Both the position numbers and the translations under genes were made by a program. Shown here in pieces: positions 50,527 to 60,686 of a stretch of 64,000 bases of DNA (the first letter of the stretch is position 1; each line of letters opens with the position of its first letter). Source of the stretch: CAMFLJ01 sp963702555 (GTDB lineage Bacteria > Actinomycetota > Acidimicrobiia > Acidimicrobiales > Acidimicrobilacustridaceae); NCBI GenBank assembly GCA_963702555.1, contig CAVPCW010000011.1:682001-746000 (forward strand), given 5' to 3'. The notes under the pieces were generated by a model. The model did not search any database. It was not told the origin of the DNA and worked only from the letters and a program-made list of their open reading frames with translations.

Positions 50527-52625
50527 CAGTTGACCCCCAGTGCGGTCACGAGCATGTCGATGAGCTTGATGCCGATGAACGGTGCGATGAGCCCGCCGAC
50601 GCCGTAGATCAGCAGGTTGCGGCGCAGGATCGCCGAGGCGCTCATGGCCCGGAACCGCACCCCGCGCAGGGCGAGCGGGATGAGGGCCACGATGATCAGG
50701 GCGTTGAAGATGACGGCGCTGAGGATCGCGGTGTGCGGGTTCGACAGCTTCATCACGTTCAACGTGTCGAGCGCCGGGAACACCCCGACGAACATCGCCG
50801 GGATGATGGCGAAGTACTTGGCCACGTCGTTGGCGATCGAGAAGGTCGTCAGGGAGCCCCGGGTGATGAGCAGCTGCTTGCCGATCTCCACGATCTCGAT
50901 GAGCTTCGTCGGGTTGGAGTCGAGGTCCACCATGTTCCCGGCCTCCTTGGCGGCCTGGGTCCCGGTGTTCATCGCCACCCCGACGTCGGCCTGGGCGAGG
51001 GCGGGGGCGTCGTTGGTGCCGTCGCCGGTCATGGCGACGAGGAAGCCGCCCGCCTGCTCCTTCTTGATGAGGGCCATCTTGTCCTCGGGGGTGGCCTCGG
51101 CGAGGAAGTCGTCGACTCCGGCCTCGGCCGCGATCGAGGCGGCGGTGAGGGGGTTGTCGCCGGTGATCATCACCGTGCGGATGCCCATGGCCCGGAGCTC
51201 GTCGAAGCGCTCCTTCATGCCCGGCTTCACCACGTCCTTGAGGTGGATGACGCCGATGATTCGGCCGCCCTCGGCGACGGTGAGGGGGGTGCCGCCGCTG
51301 GTGGCGACGCCGTTCACCACCACGTCGAGCTCGTGGGGAACCTCGCCGCCCTGCTCCCGCACCCAGGCGACCAACGAGTCGTTGGCCCCCTTGCGGATGG
51401 AGCGGCCCTGCCAGTCGACGCCGCTCATGCGGGTCTGGGCGGTGAAGGGCACCAGCTCGGCCCCGGGCATCTGCGGGGCGGCGAGCTCGAACTGCTCCTC
51501 GGCGAGGGTCACGATCGAGCGGCCCTCCGGGGTCTCGTCGGCGAGGCTCGAGGCCAGGGCCGCCTCGGCGACCTCCCGCTCGGTGTGGCCGCCGACCGGG
51601 ATGAACTCGGCCGCCTGGCGGTTGCCGAAGGTGATGGTGCCGGTCTTGTCGAGCAGCAGCGTCGACACGTCACCCGCCGCCTCGACGGCCCGGCCGCTCA
51701 TGGCCAACACGTTGCGCTGCACCAGGCGGTCCATGCCGGCGATGCCGATGGCTGAGAGCAGCGCCCCGATGGTGGTGGGGATGAGGCAGACCAGCAGCGC
51801 CACCAGCACGACGAGCGACTGCTCGGCGCCGGAGTAGATGGCGAACGGCTGCAGGGTGATGGTGGCCAGCAGGAAGATGAGCGTGAGCCCGGCCAGCAGG
51901 ATGTTGAGGGCGATCTCGTTCGGCGTCTTCTGGCGGCTGGCGCCCTCGACGAGCGAGATCATCCGGTCGAGGAAGCTCTCGCCCGGCCGGGTGGTGATGC
52001 GCACCACGATGCGGTCCGAGAGCACCCGGGTGCCGCCGGTGACGGCCGAGCGGTCGCCGCCGGACTCGCGGATCACCGGAGCCGACTCGCCCGTGATGGC
52101 GCTCTCGTCGACCGTGGCGATGCCTTCGATGACGTCGCCGTCGCCGGGGATCAGCTCGCCGGCCTCGACCACGCACAGGTCGCCGATGTCGAGCGCCGAG
52201 GAGGCCCGCTCCTCGATGCTGCCGTCGGGCAGCTGCACGAACGCCGTGGTCTCCGAGCGGGTCTTGCGCAGGGTGTCGGCCTGGGCCTTGCCCCGCCCCT
52301 CGGCCACCGCCTCGGCGAAGTTGGCGAACAGCACGGTGAACCACAGCCACAGGGCGACGAGCCCGGTGAACCAGTTGTCGGCCGGGCTCGCCGAGCTCAT
52401 GTTCTTGAAGAAGAGGTAGGTCGTGAAGACGCTGCCGATCTCGACCACGAACATGACCGGGTTGCGGGCCATCTGACGGGGGTCGAGCTTGCGGAGGGCG
52501 TCGACGGAGGCCCGCCGCATGATCGCCGGGTCGAAGAGGGAGGCGGCGCCGCGCTGGCGGACCTTCGGGGGCCGCTCCTCGATCGGGGCCGGCTCAGGGG
52601 TGGTGACGGTCATCGGTTCCTCCAT
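50526..52625 (-). CDS. kdpB: Potassium-transporting P-type ATPase subunit B
   Basis: A 699-residue P-type ATPase. It has the phosphorylation motif LLLDKTGTITFGNRQA, TGES in SAITGESAPVI, hinge GDGTNDAPALAQADVGVAMN and KDVVKPGMKERFDELRAMGI, with a membrane part of about seven helices. It hydrolyses ATP to drive K+ through KdpA. It is essentially full length for the family (about 680-700). It follows kdpA with a 1-base gap. Confidence 0.97.
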   Translation of the reverse strand: MEEPMTVTTPEPAPIEERPPKVRQRGAASLFDPAIMRRASVDALRKLDPRQMARNPVMFVVEIGSVFTTYLFFKNMSSASPADNWFTGLVALWLWFTVLFANFAEAVAEGRGKAQADTLRKTRSETTAFVQLPDGSIEERASSALDIGDLCVVEAGELIPGDGDVIEGIATVDESAITGESAPVIRESGGDRSAVTGGTRVLSDRIVVRITTRPGESFLDRMISLVEGASRQKTPNEIALNILLAGLTLIFLLATITLQPFAIYSGAEQSLVVLVALLVCLIPTTIGALLSAIGIAGMDRLVQRNVLAMSGRAVEAAGDVSTLLLDKTGTITFGNRQAAEFIPVGGHTEREVAEAALASSLADETPEGRSIVTLAEEQFELAAPQMPGAELVPFTAQTRMSGVDWQGRSIRKGANDSLVAWVREQGGEVPHELDVVVNGVATSGGTPLTVAEGGRIIGVIHLKDVVKPGMKERFDELRAMGIRTVMITGDNPLTAASIAAEAGVDDFLAEATPEDKMALIKKEQAGGFLVAMTGDGTNDAPALAQADVGVAMNTGTQAAKEAGNMVDLDSNPTKLIEIVEIGKQLLITRGSLTTFSIANDVAKYFAIIPAMFVGVFPALDTLNVMKLSNPHTAILSAVIFNALIIVALIPLALRGVRFRAMSASAILRRNLLIYGVGGLIAPFIGIKLIDMLVTALGVN

Positions 52626-52626
52626 C

Positions 52627-54342
52627 TCAAGACCCCTGGGTGAGCTGCTCGACGATCGGGCCCAGGGCCACGACCGGGAAGTACGTCAGGCCGACGACGA
52701 TGACGATGACGCCGGTGAGGAGGGTGGCGAACAGCGGCGTGCCGGTGGGGAAGGTGCCCGCGGAGACCGGCACCTTCTGCTTGCGCACCAGCGAGCCGGC
52801 GATCGCCAGCGCCGGGACGATGAGGAAGAAGCGGCCGACCAGCATCGACAGCCCCAGGGTGACGTTGAACCAGTCGGTGTTGCCGCTGAGCCCGCCGAAC
52901 GCCGAGCCGTTGTTGTTGCCGGCCGAGGCGAAGGCGTAGGTCATCTCCGTCAGGCCGTGGGGGCCGGTGTTGAGCAGCGACGACAGGCCCCAGCTCGCCA
53001 CCACCGAGATGGCGGTGAAGCCGAGCACGCACAGCGGCACGAACAGGATGTAGAGCACGACGAGCTTCATCTCCGAGGCCTGGATCTTCTTGCCCAGGTA
53101 CTCGGGCGTCCGGCCCACCATCAGCCCGGCGATGAACACGCTCAGCAGGGCGAAGATCAGGATGCCGTAGAGGCCGGCACCGACGCCGCCGGGGGAGACC
53201 TCCCCGAGCATGATCTGCACGAGCGGCACCGCGCCGCCGGCGGCGGTGAAGCTGTCGTGCGACGAGATCACCGCACCGGTCGAGGTGCCGGTGGTGCTGT
53301 TGGCGTAGAGGCCGCTGAGCTCGGGCCCGAAGCGGGTCTCCTTGCCCTCCATGTTCCCGCCGGGCTGGGTCGAGGTGATCGACTGGTCGACGCCGAGCGA
53401 GGTGAGGTTGGAGTTGCCGGCGCCCTCGAAGTGCATGGCGAACAGGGCGCCCACGATCCAGAGCGCCATCATCGCCGAGAGCACGGCGAGGCCCTGGCGG
53501 CGGTCCTTGGCCATCCGGCCGAAGGCGAACGGCATCGAGAACGGGATCACCAGCAGGGCCCACATCTGGAGCATGTTGGTGAAGCCGTTCGGGTTCTCGT
53601 ACGGGTGCGCCGAGTTGGCGTTGGCGTAGCCGCCACCGTTGGTGCCGAGCTGCTTGATGGCCTCCTGGCTGGCCACCGGGCCCTGGATGATCGTCTGCGA
53701 CGACCCCTCGACCGTGGTGACCTCCTTGGCTCCACTGAAGTTCTGGATGACGCCCTGGGAGGCGAACACGATCGCCACCAGGAACGAGAGCGGTAGCAGG
53801 ATGCGCAGCACGCCGCGGGTGAGGTCGACCCAGAAGTTGCCGACCGTCGAGCGGCGGCGCCGAACCAGGCCCCGGATGAGGGCGATGGCGACGGTGAGCC
53901 CGACGGCGGCGGAGACGAAGTTCTGCACCGTGAGCCCGGCCATCTGCGTGAGCTGCGACATCGTCGACTCGCCCGCGTAGTTCTGCCAGTTGGTGTTGGT
54001 GGCGAAGCTGATCGCCGTGTTGAACGACAGGGGAGCGGGCACGCCCGGCACGCCGTCGGGGTTCAGGGGGAGCCCGCCCTGCACCCGCTGCAGCAGGTAG
54101 AGGAACAGGATCGAGACCGCCGAGAAGGCGAGCACCGAGACGGCGTAGCCCGTCCACCGCTGCTCGCTCCGGCCGATCCGGCAGATGCGGAAGATGAGCC
54201 GCTCGACCGGGCCGAAGACCCGCTCGAGGGGCCGGGTCTCGTCGTCGCCGTAGATGCGGGCGATGTAGACGCCGAGGAACGGCGCGGTGACGGCCAGCAG
54301 GGCGACGAGGACGAGCAGCTGCGCCCAGCCACCCGCCGACAT
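52627..54342 (-). CDS. kdpA: Potassium-transporting ATPase subunit A
   Basis: A 571-residue K+-channel-like subunit with about ten helices. The selectivity-filter loops are visible: SFATNTNWQNYAGEST, QLGTNGGGYANANSAHPYEN, AFASAGNNNGSAFGGLSG and the third-loop region. It belongs to the SKT superfamily and forms the K+ entry path of the Kdp complex. The start at 54342 shares one base with the kdpF stop (TGATG), so the two are coupled. Confidence 0.97.
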   Translation of the reverse strand: MSAGGWAQLLVLVALLAVTAPFLGVYIARIYGDDETRPLERVFGPVERLIFRICRIGRSEQRWTGYAVSVLAFSAVSILFLYLLQRVQGGLPLNPDGVPGVPAPLSFNTAISFATNTNWQNYAGESTMSQLTQMAGLTVQNFVSAAVGLTVAIALIRGLVRRRRSTVGNFWVDLTRGVLRILLPLSFLVAIVFASQGVIQNFSGAKEVTTVEGSSQTIIQGPVASQEAIKQLGTNGGGYANANSAHPYENPNGFTNMLQMWALLVIPFSMPFAFGRMAKDRRQGLAVLSAMMALWIVGALFAMHFEGAGNSNLTSLGVDQSITSTQPGGNMEGKETRFGPELSGLYANSTTGTSTGAVISSHDSFTAAGGAVPLVQIMLGEVSPGGVGAGLYGILIFALLSVFIAGLMVGRTPEYLGKKIQASEMKLVVLYILFVPLCVLGFTAISVVASWGLSSLLNTGPHGLTEMTYAFASAGNNNGSAFGGLSGNTDWFNVTLGLSMLVGRFFLIVPALAIAGSLVRKQKVPVSAGTFPTGTPLFATLLTGVIVIVVGLTYFPVVALGPIVEQLTQGS

Positions 54343-54431
54343 CACAGCTTCTCCGGGATGACGAGGGCGGCGACGAGGTAGCCGGCGATCAGCAGGGCGA
54401 GCACCAGGCCGATGGCGGTGTCGACGCTCAT
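54342..54431 (-). CDS. kdpF: Potassium-transporting ATPase subunit F
   Basis: A 29-residue single-helix protein, too short for most ORF callers: AIGLVLALLIAGYLVAALVI followed by PEKL. The pattern and place directly before kdpA are diagnostic of KdpF, which stabilises the Kdp complex. The ATG overlaps the stop of the small upstream gene and its own stop overlaps kdpA, forming an unbroken translational chain. Confidence 0.9.
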   Translation of the reverse strand: MSVDTAIGLVLALLIAGYLVAALVIPEKL

Positions 54432-54574
54432 GGCGCCACCTCCTCGCGGGGGGTGGTCGTGTCCTCGTCGAGCTGTCCGTCGTCGGGGCCGATGATGCGA
54501 TCACAGGCCTTGACGAGCAGGAGGCAGACGGCGAAGAAGGCGATGATCACGGCCACGAACAGCAGGTCGGCCAT
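54428..54574 (-). CDS. Small single-helix protein at head of kdp operon
   Basis: A 48-residue protein starting ADLLFVAVIIAFFAVCLLLV (one membrane helix) followed by KACDRIIGPDDGQLDEDTTT, an acidic cytoplasmic tail. Its ATG follows AAGGAGTCC, a good ribosome site, and its stop overlaps the kdpF start by four bases. Similar small membrane proteins are found upstream of kdpF in other actinobacteria, but I know of no assigned function. It is the first gene of the operon. Confidence 0.75.
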   Translation of the reverse strand: MADLLFVAVIIAFFAVCLLLVKACDRIIGPDDGQLDEDTTTPREEVAP

Positions 54575-54680
54575 GGGACTCCTTCCAACGCAGGGGGAGC
54601 GGGGCGACGTAGCCCCGCCGCAGGCCCTCGGAACCGGGCTGCGAGGTCGGGATACGCCCCCCGAGGGGCTGTGTCGACAG

Positions 54681-54699
54681 TCTTCACGACTTCTTGACG
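54681..54699. promoter_or_regulatory. Candidate KdpE direct-repeat site
   Basis: TCTTCACG (54681-54688) and TCTTGACG (54692-54699) are direct repeats with one mismatch, spaced 11 bases start to start. That is the helical-turn spacing typical of OmpR/PhoB-family half-sites. They lie in the 191-base region between the divergent kdpFABC and kdpDE units. KdpE, encoded nearby, belongs to that family. Confidence 0.45.
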
Positions 54700-54765
54700 G
54701 CCCGGCCGGGGATCTTCCTGCCGTGCCCCCTGCCCAGCTCCGGCGGCCCGGCGTACAACAGAACC

Positions 54766-55323
54766 ATGTTCGCGGTCGACTACGTCTCAGAGCACTCGAA
54801 CGGCTCCCCGATGTGGGTCGAGCTGATCGCCATCGCGCTGGTGGTGGGTTTCGTCGGCTACCTGTTCGCCCGCCTCGTGGTGGTGCGGCTGGTCCGTCGG
54901 ATCCGGCGCAACGACGTCGAGTCCGCGGCAGTGGTGTCCGAGATCGTGGCCTCGGCCGTCGCCGGCGACGACCCCGACGTCGTCGTGATGCGAGCTGCGT
55001 ACGAGCTGAAGCACCTCCTCGGGCTGGCCGACTGCCGGTGGGCCTGGCTCGGCGACCCGCTCCCGACCGCCATCCTCGAGGACGACGGCACGATCCGCTT
55101 CGGTGCGTACCGCTGGCCGAACGAGACCGAGGGCCTGCCCGGCCGGGGGGTGCAGCGGCGCCTGACCGCCAACGGCAACACCTTCGGGTGGATCGTGCTG
55201 GTGCCGGCCGACGGCGGTCCGGTCTCCGAGGCCCGCCTCCGGAGCGCGGTCACGACCATCGACGTGCTCGCGCTGTGCCTCGACCAGCACCGGCACCCGG
55301 CCGTCCCCGGCCCTAGCGTCTGA
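54766..55323 (+). CDS. Sensor-like membrane protein upstream of kdpD
   Basis: A 185-residue protein with one membrane helix (WVELIAIALVVGFVGYLFAR), a basic stop-transfer VVVRLVRRIRRND and a cytoplasmic part of about 130 residues. That part (VVMRAAYELKHLLGLADCRW, TIRFGAYRWPNETEGLPGRG) reads like a small GAF-type domain similar to the one near the C-terminus of KdpD. It ends 3 bases before kdpD. It may be a co-sensor, but this is inference from position and general shape. Confidence 0.6.
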   Translation: MFAVDYVSEHSNGSPMWVELIAIALVVGFVGYLFARLVVVRLVRRIRRNDVESAAVVSEIVASAVAGDDPDVVVMRAAYELKHLLGLADCRWAWLGDPLPTAILEDDGTIRFGAYRWPNETEGLPGRGVQRRLTANGNTFGWIVLVPADGGPVSEARLRSAVTTIDVLALCLDQHRHPAVPGPSV

Positions 55324-55326
55324 CGC

Positions 55327-57842
55327 ATGGCGCGAGGGCAGCTGCGGATCTATCTCGGGGCGGCGCCCGGCGTGGGCAAGACCTTCGCCATGCTCGACGA
55401 GGGGTGGCGCCGGAGGAACCGGGGCACCGACGTCGTCGTCGCCCTCGTCGAGACCCACGGCCGACCGAAGACCCTCGAGCAGGTCCGCGACCTCGAGGTC
55501 GTGCCCCGGCGTCGCCTCGACTACCGCGGCACGGTCTTCGAGGAGATGGACCTCGACGCCGTGCTGGCCCGGCGCCCGCAGGTCGCGCTGGTCGACGAGC
55601 TCGCCCACACCAACGTGCCCGGCTGCCGCAACGACAAGCGGTGGCAGGACGTCGAGGAGCTGCTCGCCGCCGGCATCGATGTCATCTCGACCGTGAACAT
55701 CCAGCACCTCGAGAGCGTCAACGACGTCGTCGAGGAGATCACGGGCATCCAGCAGCTGGAGACCGTGCCCGACGAGGTCGTGCGGGCCGCCGACCAGATC
55801 GAGCTGGTCGACATGGCCCCCGAGGCCCTGCGCCGGCGCATGGCCCACGGCAACATCTACGGGCCCGACAAGGTCGACGCCGCCCTCGCCAACTACTTCC
55901 GGGCGGGCAACCTCTCGGCGCTGCGGGAGCTGGCCCTGCTGTGGACCGCCGACCGGGTCGACGAGGCCCTCCGCGACTACCGCGAGGCCCACGGCATCGA
56001 ACGGCCGTGGGAGACCCGGGAGCGCATCGTGGTCGCCGTCACCGGCGCGCCGAGCGGCGAGATGCTGATCCGGCGGGCGGCCCGCATGGCCACCCGCTCC
56101 CACGCCGAGCTGGTGGGCGTGCACGTCCGGTCCGACGCCGGCCTCGCCGATGCCACGACCGGCCTCGACGAGCACCGGCGCCTCCTCGCCGACCTCGGCG
56201 GCATCTACCACGAGGTCGTCGGCTCGGACCCGGCCGAGAGCCTCGTCCGGTTCGCGCTCGCCGAGAACGCGACCCAGCTGGTGCTGGGTGCCACGAGCCG
56301 GCCCCGCTGGCGCGAGGTGCTGAGCGGCGGCTCGGTCATCAACCGGGTCATCCGCAGCGCCGGACCGATCGACGTCCACGTCATCTCCGGCGACGAGACC
56401 GCCGACGGCGACGGTGAGAGGCTCCTCCCTCCCCGTCGCCGTCGGCCCACCACCCTCCCTCCCGGGCGCCAGGCGGCCGGATGGGTGATGTGCGCGGTCG
56501 GCATCCCCCTGCTCACGCTCCTGCTGCTGGCCACCGAGCAGCACCTCAACCTGCCCTCGGAGATGCTCCTCTACCTGTTGTTGGTGGGGGCCGTCGCCGT
56601 GGTGGGCGGCCTGTGGCCGGCACTGTTCGCCGCGGTCACCACGTCGCTCGTCGTCAACTGGTTCTTCACCCCACCGGTGCACACCTGGACCATCGCCGAG
56701 GCCGACAACGTCGTCGCCCTCGCCGTGTTCCTGCTCGTGGCGGGGATGGTCTCCCTGCTGGTGAGCCGCCTGTCGAGGCGGTCGGCCGACGCCGTGCGGG
56801 CGCGCGCCGAGGCCGAAGCGATCGCTGCGGTGGCCGGCAACCTGGTCGACGCCGAGAACACGCTCGAGGTCGCCGTCGGGCACCTGCGCTCCACGTTCGG
56901 CCTCGACGCCGTGGCCGTGCTGCAGCCCGACGGCGACGGCTACCTGATCGAGGCGAGCGCCGGGGAGCCGGTGCCGTCGAGCCCCGAGGGCCACGTGTCG
57001 GTCGACCTGCGGGGTGGCGCGCTGCTGGTGCTCGACGGGCCGTCGTTGCACAGCGACGACCTCCAGGTCCTGCACGCCTTCGTGGCCCAGTTGGGCGCCG
57101 CCCTCGAGCAGCGCGACCTGCGGGCCGAGGCGCAGGTGGCGGCGACCGCGGCGGAGGGCGACCGGCTCCGCACCGCCATCCTGCGGGCGGTGTCGCACGA
57201 CCTGCGCACGCCGCTGGCGTCGATCAAGGCGTCGGTCACGTCGCTGATGCAACACGACGTCGACTGGAGCGAGCACGACCGCGACGAGTTCCTCGCCACC
57301 ATCGAGGAGGAGGCCGACCGGCTCAACCGCATGGTCGGGAACCTCCTCGACATGAGCCGTCTCCAGAGCGGCACGGTCGAGCCCGGCCTCCGCCCCGTGG
57401 GCCTCGAGGAGGTCGTGCCCCGTGCGCTCGTCAGCATCAGCGGCGAGGCCGCCGAGCTGGGGCGCGAGCAGGTGGTCGTGGAGGTCGGTGAGCAGCTCCC
57501 GCGGGTCGTCGCCGACCCCGATCTGCTCGAGCGGGTGATCGCCAACCTGGTGGCCAACGCCCTGCTCCACTCCGGGCCCGGCACCCCGGTGCGCATCGAG
57601 GGCGGCCGGGTGGGCACCCGGGTCGACCTCCGGGTCGTCGACCGGGGCATCGGCGTGCCGCTGCGCGACCGGGAGGCGATGTTCGAGCCGTTCCAGCGCA
57701 TGGGCGACGGCGTGGCCGACTCCGGGGTCGGGCTCGGGCTGGCGGTCTCGCGCGGGTTCGTCGACGCCATGGGCGGGGAGCTGACGGTCGACGACACCCC
57801 GGGCGGTGGCCTCACCTTCACCGTGTCGCTGCCGGTGGCGTC

Positions 57843-57846
<4 letters not shown>
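55327..57846 (+). CDS. kdpD: Potassium sensor histidine kinase
   Basis: An 839-residue sensor. The N-terminal KdpD domain has Walker A LGAAPGVGKTFAMLDEG and ALVDELAHTNVPGCRNDKRW. A universal-stress-like domain (about 230-350), four membrane helices (about 385-490, ending with FFTPPVHTWTIAEADNVVAL), a GAF-like part, HisKA with the phospho-acceptor RAVSHDLRTPLASIKASVTS and a HATPase (VIANLVANALLHSG, GVGLGLAVSRGFVDAMGG) follow. It senses low K+ or turgor and phosphorylates KdpE. Its stop overlaps the kdpE start (GTGA). Confidence 0.95.
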
Positions 57847-58526
<680 letters not shown>

Positions 58527-58541
58527 CGCCGACCCCGGGCC

Positions 58542-58850
58542 TCAGAGGGTGGTGGGGCGCAGCTTGCCGAGGGTGACGAGCAGCTCGCCGACGGTGTGGT
58601 CGTGCTCGAGCGGGTGCCGCAGCGGGGTCTCGGCGTGGACCTCGTAACGGTTGCGGCGGCCCTCACGGGTGCGGGTCACGTACCCCTCGGTCACCAGGTC
58701 GGCGATGATGCTCTGCGCCGCCCGCTCGGTGATGCCGACCTTCGACGCGATGTCCCGGGCCCGGATGTCGGGCTCCTCCGAGATGCACACCAGCACGTGG
58801 CCGTGGTTGGTGAGGAAGGTCCACGAGGGCTTGCTCTGCTCGTCCGGCAT
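58542..58850 (-). CDS. Small winged-helix transcriptional regulator
   Basis: A 102-residue MarR/ArsR-like protein: TNHGHVLVCISEEPDIRARD, IASKVGITERAAQSIIADLV (recognition helix region), TEGYVTRTREGRRNRYEVH (wing), then a short C-terminal helix. No ligand or metal cysteines are visible. It is convergent with kdpE (15 bases apart). The 178 bases upstream to purE hold no gene. Confidence 0.75.
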   Translation of the reverse strand: MPDEQSKPSWTFLTNHGHVLVCISEEPDIRARDIASKVGITERAAQSIIADLVTEGYVTRTREGRRNRYEVHAETPLRHPLEHDHTVGELLVTLGKLRPTTL

Positions 58851-59028
58851 CGCCTGCTCGACTCCGACATCAGGGTGGGTGGACGGCGAAACCCTACCGG
58901 CGCCGCGGGCGGGCCTCCGTGATGGCTGGGCCGGCGGCAGGGTCTCGCGCCCCCTCCGTGGTCGGTTCCCGGCCCGGATGTCCCACCCGTGCCCGGGCCG
59001 TCGTCGGAGCGGCGGAGATCGTCGGAGC

Positions 59029-59535
59029 TCATGGGTTGGCCTCCTCTGGTGCCCACGCCCGGGTGATGCGGGCGTCCTTGTCGGCGACGGCCTGGCGCAG
59101 CTCGGCCCGGTGCTCGACCAATGCGGCTCGCAGGCGGTCGTCGTGCACGGCGAGGATCCGGACCGCCAGCAGCCCCGCGTTGGCGGCCCCGTCGACGGCC
59201 ATCGTGGCCACGGGGATGCCGGCGGGCATCTGCGCGATCGAGAGCAGCGCGTCGAGGCCGCCCATCGCCGGACGCCCCACGGGCACACCGATCACGGGGA
59301 GCTCGGTGGCCGAGGCGATCATGCCCGGCAGGTGGGCCGCGCCGCCGGCTCCGGCCACGATCACCTGCACGCCGTCGGCCGCCGCCCGGTCGGCGAAGGC
59401 GAGCATGGCGTGGGGGTCGCGGTGGGCCGACACGCAGTGCACGACGTGGGGCACGCCGAAGCGCTCGAGCACCTCGGCCGCCGCACCCATCACCGGTAGG
59501 TCGGAGTCGCTGCCCATCACCACGGCGACGCTCAC
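59029..59535 (-). CDS. purE: N5-carboxyaminoimidazole ribonucleotide mutase
   Basis: A 168-residue enzyme that moves the carboxylate of N5-CAIR to give CAIR in purine synthesis. It has VAVVMGSDSDLPVMGAAAEV, VVHCVSAHRDPHAMLAFADR (the conserved histidine region), IVAGAGGAAHLPGMIASATE and GVPVGRPAMGGLDALLSIAQ. GTG start at 59535 overlaps the purK stop by four bases (GTGA). It is the last gene of the dabB-dabA-purK-purE chain. Confidence 0.95.
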   Translation of the reverse strand: MSVAVVMGSDSDLPVMGAAAEVLERFGVPHVVHCVSAHRDPHAMLAFADRAAADGVQVIVAGAGGAAHLPGMIASATELPVIGVPVGRPAMGGLDALLSIAQMPAGIPVATMAVDGAANAGLLAVRILAVHDDRLRAALVEHRAELRQAVADKDARITRAWAPEEANP

Positions 59536-60686
59536 ACCAGCACCTCCATCGCGTCGGTGGCCGGTACGGCCCGGCCGACGAGCGCGTCGGCCACGCGGTG
59601 GGCACGAGCCTCGGCGGTGTCGGGGTCGTCGGCCACCGCGGTGACATGGCCGAGCTTGCGGCCCGGACGCGACGGCTTGCCGTAGAGGTGCACGGTGGCG
59701 CCCAGGCCGGGGTCGACCCCGGGGTGCAGTGGGTCGCGGGTGCGGCCGACCACGTTGGCCATCGCCGCCGCGGGCACCCGCAGCGACGGGTCGCCGAGAG
59801 GGAGGTCGAGCACGCCCCGCACGTGGTTCTCGAACTGTGACGTCACGCAGCTGTCGATGCTGTGGTGGCCGGTGTTGTGGGGACGGGCGGCGATCTCGTT
59901 GACGAGCAGCCGCCCGTCGACCAGGAAGAGCTCGACGGCGAGCAGGCCCACGGCGTCGACGGCCTCGGCCACCGAGCGGGCGATGGCGACCGCCTCGGCC
60001 TCCACGCCGGCGGGCAGGCCCGACGGCACGACCACCGAGTGGCACATGCCGTCGACCTGGACCGTGCGCACGACGGGGTAGACGACCATCTCGCCGCCCG
60101 GACGACGGGCGACCTGGACGGCGAGCTCGGCCTCGATGGCCAGGGCCGGCTCGACCACGGCGGGCAGCGGGTGGCCGGGATCCCAGGCGGCGAGGTCGGC
60201 GTCGTCGCGCAGCACCGCCACGCCGCGCCCGTCGTAGCCACCCCGCGCGACCTTGGCCACGACCGGCCACCCGAGGCGCCCGGCCGCGGCCCGCACGTCG
60301 TCGGCGGTGGTGGTGAGGACGTGGTCGGGGAGGGGGAGGCCGGCCTCGGCGAACCGGAGGCGTTGGGCCTGCTTGTCGGTGGCCACGGCCATCGCCCGAG
60401 GGCCGGGGCGCAACGCTGCGCCCCGGCGCTCGAGGTCGGCGAGGAGCGCCACGTCCACCAGCTCGTGGTCGAACGTGACCACCCCGCAGCGACGCACGAA
60501 GGCGTCGAGGGTGGGCCCGTCGGTCGGGTCGCCGACGACGGTGTCGGGGAGGAAGCGCACGGCCGGGTCGTCGACGCGGGAGGCCAGCACCACCACGTCG
60601 ACACCGAGGCGCACTGCGGCCGCGGCCGTCATCACCGCCAGCTGGCCACCGCCGACGATGCCGAGGGGGCCCGAGCTGCCGCTCAT
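59532..60686 (-). CDS. purK: N5-carboxyaminoimidazole ribonucleotide synthase
   Basis: A 384-residue ATP-grasp enzyme that joins bicarbonate to aminoimidazole ribonucleotide at the cost of ATP. It has LGIVGGGQLAVMTAAAAVRL at the start, TFDHELVDVALLADLERRG, VVAKVARGGYDGRGVAVLRD and VELFLVDGRLLVNEIAARPH followed by NTGHHSIDSCVTSQFENHVR. Its ATG overlaps the dabA stop (ATGA) and its stop overlaps the purE start. Co-translation with a bicarbonate pump is notable because bicarbonate is its substrate. Confidence 0.95.
   Translation of the reverse strand: MSGSSGPLGIVGGGQLAVMTAAAAVRLGVDVVVLASRVDDPAVRFLPDTVVGDPTDGPTLDAFVRRCGVVTFDHELVDVALLADLERRGAALRPGPRAMAVATDKQAQRLRFAEAGLPLPDHVLTTTADDVRAAAGRLGWPVVAKVARGGYDGRGVAVLRDDADLAAWDPGHPLPAVVEPALAIEAELAVQVARRPGGEMVVYPVVRTVQVDGMCHSVVVPSGLPAGVEAEAVAIARSVAEAVDAVGLLAVELFLVDGRLLVNEIAARPHNTGHHSIDSCVTSQFENHVRGVLDLPLGDPSLRVPAAAMANVVGRTRDPLHPGVDPGLGATVHLYGKPSRPGRKLGHVTAVADDPDTAEARAHRVADALVGRAVPATDAMEVLV

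Noticed and set aside
58851..59028. A riboswitch or small gene between purE and the winged-helix gene
   Set aside because: No stable conserved hairpin core and no start codon with a ribosome site were seen in these 178 bases.
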